15,976 nt of DNA from JACKCP01 sp050253255 (lineage in GTDB: Bacteria; Desulfobacterota; Desulfobacteria; Desulfobacterales; JACKCP01). This document shows, piece after piece, positions 13,915-15,976 of the stretch (within the stretch, counting starts at the first letter, position 1; each line of letters starts with the position of its first letter). A program made the translations under genes and the position numbers. The stretch is from NCBI GenBank assembly GCA_050253255.1, contig JBFWJK010000066.1, positions 1 to 15,976 of the forward strand. The letters are read 5' to 3'. Below the pieces are notes generated by a model. It saw only the letters and a program-made list of their open reading frames with translations. It had not been told where the DNA came from and did not search any database.

Positions 13915-15180
13915 TCATTTTTTATCCTCTGAGTTAAAAGAGGCAACAATATCTTCAAAAGAAGCATCTTCATAAATCTGATAAGCTCCTGAATCTTCAT
14001 TGGCAGATTTTTTCAGTTCAGCCTTTTCATCTCTTTTTTCCAGAGATTTTTCTTCAGAAAAGCCGGGATGCTTTTCTTCAAAAAACATTTTTTCAAACCC
14101 CTCTCCTGAATCAATAACAGGTGATCTGTATTCCTTTTCATGAGTGTCTTCCTTTGAAGGCTTGAATATATTCCCAGGCGGATTAAAAACCGGTTTTTTA
14201 TTCAGAAAATCAAGCACATACCTTTCCTGGGTAAACATGCCTTCACTTGCAGAGGTCTGAAGTATTCCCTCGATCTGGGAAAATCTGTTGTCTCTTATGA
14301 CTCCTTTTACAGCCCTGGTTCCTTTTAAAATTGAAAGAACAGGCACCCTGAAACCGGCTTTTTTATTGAATTCAAGCTTTTGAACAGCAAGAAGGCATAA
14401 GACCGAAGAAAGCTGAGTCCTTACAATTTCCTGTGATTCGGGAGCAAAAGAATTGCAGATTCTGTAAAGGGCATCTTCAGAATTGGTTGCATGAAGTGAG
14501 GCAATAACAAGATGGCCTGATTCTGCGGCATTTAATGTAAGCCTTATTGTTTCGGGCTCTCTGAGCTCACCAACCATAATTACATCAGGATCTTCCCTCA
14601 ATACATCCAGAAGTCCCTGCTCAAAGGAGTTTATGTGAGCTCCAAGCTCCCTTTGCTCAAAAAAGGATTTTTTTGAAGAAAACCTGTATTCAACAGGGTC
14701 TTCAAGAGTTACCACATGCGATCTTCTGTTCTGATTGATATAGTTCAGCATTGCAGCCATTGTCGTTGTTTTACCGCTCCCTGTTGCACCGCAGATCAGC
14801 ACAAGACCTGAAGTTCTTAGACAGAACTCCCGCAAGGAAGGATGGAGGTTGAGTCCTTCAAAATCGGGAATAGTACCCGGAAGAAGACGCATTGCAATGC
14901 TGAGCCCTCTTGTTGTATTGAAAATATTGATTCTTACTCTTATGTGAAAAAAACTTTTTGCAAGATCGACTGAAAATCTGGTTTTTAAAATTCTGAGTTC
15001 ACCCGGGGCTAATATTTTCTTTACAAGTTCATCTGTTTCTTCATGACTGAAATTGTGTTCCTCGCTGAAATGAATTTCACCGTTTTTTCTGAAAACGACT
15101 TTATGGCCTCCGGTAATATGTATATCTGAATAACCTTCCTTGATTCCGCTCAATATTATTTTTTTAAATTTTTCCTGCAT
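13915..15180 (-). CDS. pilT: PilT-family pilus retraction ATPase with long acidic C-terminal tail
   Basis: The 421-residue ATPase has the N-terminal PAS-like domain of PilT (SDIHITGGHKVVFRKNGEI), Walker A GATGSGKT (131-138), Asp box TLEDPVEYR (158-166), Walker B DPDVIMVGELRE (197-208) with Glu205, and His223/His230. The retraction-specific region AVKGVIRDNRFSQIEGILQT (290-309) corresponds to the AIRNLIREGK segment of PilT. Unlike PilB/GspE there is no tetracysteine site or MshEN domain. Typical PilT or PilU ends near residue 345-380. Here a charged, probably disordered tail (about 330-421), rich in Glu, Lys and Ser, is added. It is transcribed against the rest of the window, with only a weak ribosome site (GGAA). 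PilU is the main alternative. Confidence 0.88.
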   Translation of the reverse strand: MQEKFKKIILSGIKEGYSDIHITGGHKVVFRKNGEIHFSEEHNFSHEETDELVKKILAPGELRILKTRFSVDLAKSFFHIRVRINIFNTTRGLSIAMRLLPGTIPDFEGLNLHPSLREFCLRTSGLVLICGATGSGKTTTMAAMLNYINQNRRSHVVTLEDPVEYRFSSKKSFFEQRELGAHINSFEQGLLDVLREDPDVIMVGELREPETIRLTLNAAESGHLVIASLHATNSEDALYRICNSFAPESQEIVRTQLSSVLCLLAVQKLEFNKKAGFRVPVLSILKGTRAVKGVIRDNRFSQIEGILQTSASEGMFTQERYVLDFLNKKPVFNPPGNIFKPSKEDTHEKEYRSPVIDSGEGFEKMFFEEKHPGFSEEKSLEKRDEKAELKKSANEDSGAYQIYEDASFEDIVASFNSEDKK

Positions 15181-15264
15181 AAAAAAAATTCCGTTTCAAA
15201 ATTTCTGTTTAAGGGTATATATACAATAAAATTAACTTTTATATTAAAAACCCGGCTTATTCAA

Positions 15265-15976
15265 ATGTATCCTCTGATTAAAATCAATTATATTCCAGTT
15301 TATTACCTTATGATGCTTTCAGGAATAATTGCCGGATATTTTGCCTTTATCCTGAATGAAGAAGAGTTTTTCACTGAAAAAGGTTTTTTTAAAAAGCTCA
15401 GAACAGTAATAAAACTGAGTATTTGCTATTTAATAATTGCAGCTCTGTGCATTCAGGGTGCAAACTATTTCCATTATTTTTTTGATAATATTCCGCCTCA
15501 GATTAAAGACAGTCTCACCATTCAAAAAATCCTATTTACCCATCCGTTTAAAACTACAAAGGTTTTATACGGAGCAGTATTTTTTTATCCCGTGGGGATT
15601 TATATTTCATCTCTGATTTTAAAAAAGAAATTTGCAGATTTATTAAACCAAAAAACCTTTATTCTGTTTATAGTTCTTTTTTTTGCCAGACTTGGATGTT
15701 TTCTCAACGGATGCTGTTTTGGAATTGTTTCAAAAACATTTGGAATCTCTTTTCCAACAAGTTCTGCCGCATCCTATGAACACTGGAAAAGAGGCCTGAC
15801 CCAGGGATTTGTTCCCCCACCTTCTCTGCCCGTTATTCCAACCCAGCTTATTTCTGCATTTTTTCTTTTTCTTATGGCTGTTTTTGCCTATATTCATTTT
15901 TCAAAGAAAAAAAAACATACATTTGTAAAATTTGTTTTTCTTTATGCTTTGTTCAGATTTTCAATCGAGTTTATCA
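15265..15976 (+). CDS. Lgt-family membrane protein (prolipoprotein diacylglyceryl transferase paralogue), 3' end missing
   Basis: The frame opens at ATG 15265 and is still open at the window edge, giving 237 residues. It is very hydrophobic with several membrane helices. The block ARLGCFLNGCCFG (141-153) corresponds to the Lgt signature GRxGNFxNxE. Arg142 and Asn148 are kept, but the positions of Asn and the final Glu are replaced by cysteines. PSLPVIPTQL (186-195) and the closing YALFRFSIEFI match the HPTQL and RFxIEF regions of Lgt-like proteins. It may therefore be a cysteine-rich paralogue rather than the housekeeping enzyme. The 84-bp gap to the divergent PilT-like gene contains a TATATATACAAT stretch (15216-15227) that may serve as a -10. 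No obvious ribosome site is seen. Confidence 0.75.
   Translation, partial: MYPLIKINYIPVYYLMMLSGIIAGYFAFILNEEEFFTEKGFFKKLRTVIKLSICYLIIAALCIQGANYFHYFFDNIPPQIKDSLTIQKILFTHPFKTTKVLYGAVFFYPVGIYISSLILKKKFADLLNQKTFILFIVLFFARLGCFLNGCCFGIVSKTFGISFPTSSAASYEHWKRGLTQGFVPPPSLPVIPTQLISAFFLFLMAVFAYIHFSKKKKHTFVKFVFLYALFRFSIEFI

Overview
This is an AT-rich chromosomal window, densely packed with genes and almost all on the + strand. The first 3.2 kb looks like the oxygen and peroxide defence of a strict anaerobe: a rhodanese-ferritin fusion, two tandem rubredoxins, a flavodiiron oxygen reductase and a DsrE-like sulfur-relay protein. Together with an MSHA-like type IV pilus locus, this suggests a sulfate- or sulfur-metabolising Desulfobacterota-type bacterium. 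That taxonomy is inferred from gene content only.

Region 1 (1-3200) holds the tail of an unrecognised gene, then a tight operon. Its genes are a small zinc-ribbon protein, rhodanese-ferritin (4-nt overlap), rubredoxin 1 (unusual C-x-C first knuckle), rubredoxin 2 (only 52 codons) and FprA/ROO. A strong hairpin terminator follows FprA and sits directly in front of the ribosome site of the DsrE-like gene. Rubredoxin would feed electrons to FprA to reduce O2 (or NO), and probably to the ferritin-like protein to reduce peroxide.

Region 2 (3201-3518) is a 318-base gap with several dyad structures and a plausible sigma-70 promoter.

Region 3 (3519-12173) is a seven-gene operon with spacings of 0-14 nt. 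It encodes a PilM-PilN (GspL-like) fusion, a PilO-like protein, a PilP/GspC-like protein, a lipoprotein secretin, an assembly ATPase with an intact c-di-GMP-binding MshEN domain, a GspF/PilC platform protein, and a membrane-tethered sigma-54 enhancer-binding protein (EBP). Just downstream, a good -24/-12 sigma-54 promoter with an upstream 7-5-7 dyad precedes a single MshA-like pilin (12366-12800), closed by a strong terminator. The simplest model is that the EBP encoded at the end of the assembly operon switches on the major pilin, while c-di-GMP controls the assembly motor.

Region 4 (12930-15976) holds a PAP2/Aur1-like membrane phosphatase, a convergent PilT-family retraction ATPase with an acidic C-terminal tail, and a divergent Lgt-family membrane protein that runs off the window. 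No pre-pilin peptidase, minor pilins, RNA genes, CRISPR arrays or insertion sequences are seen.
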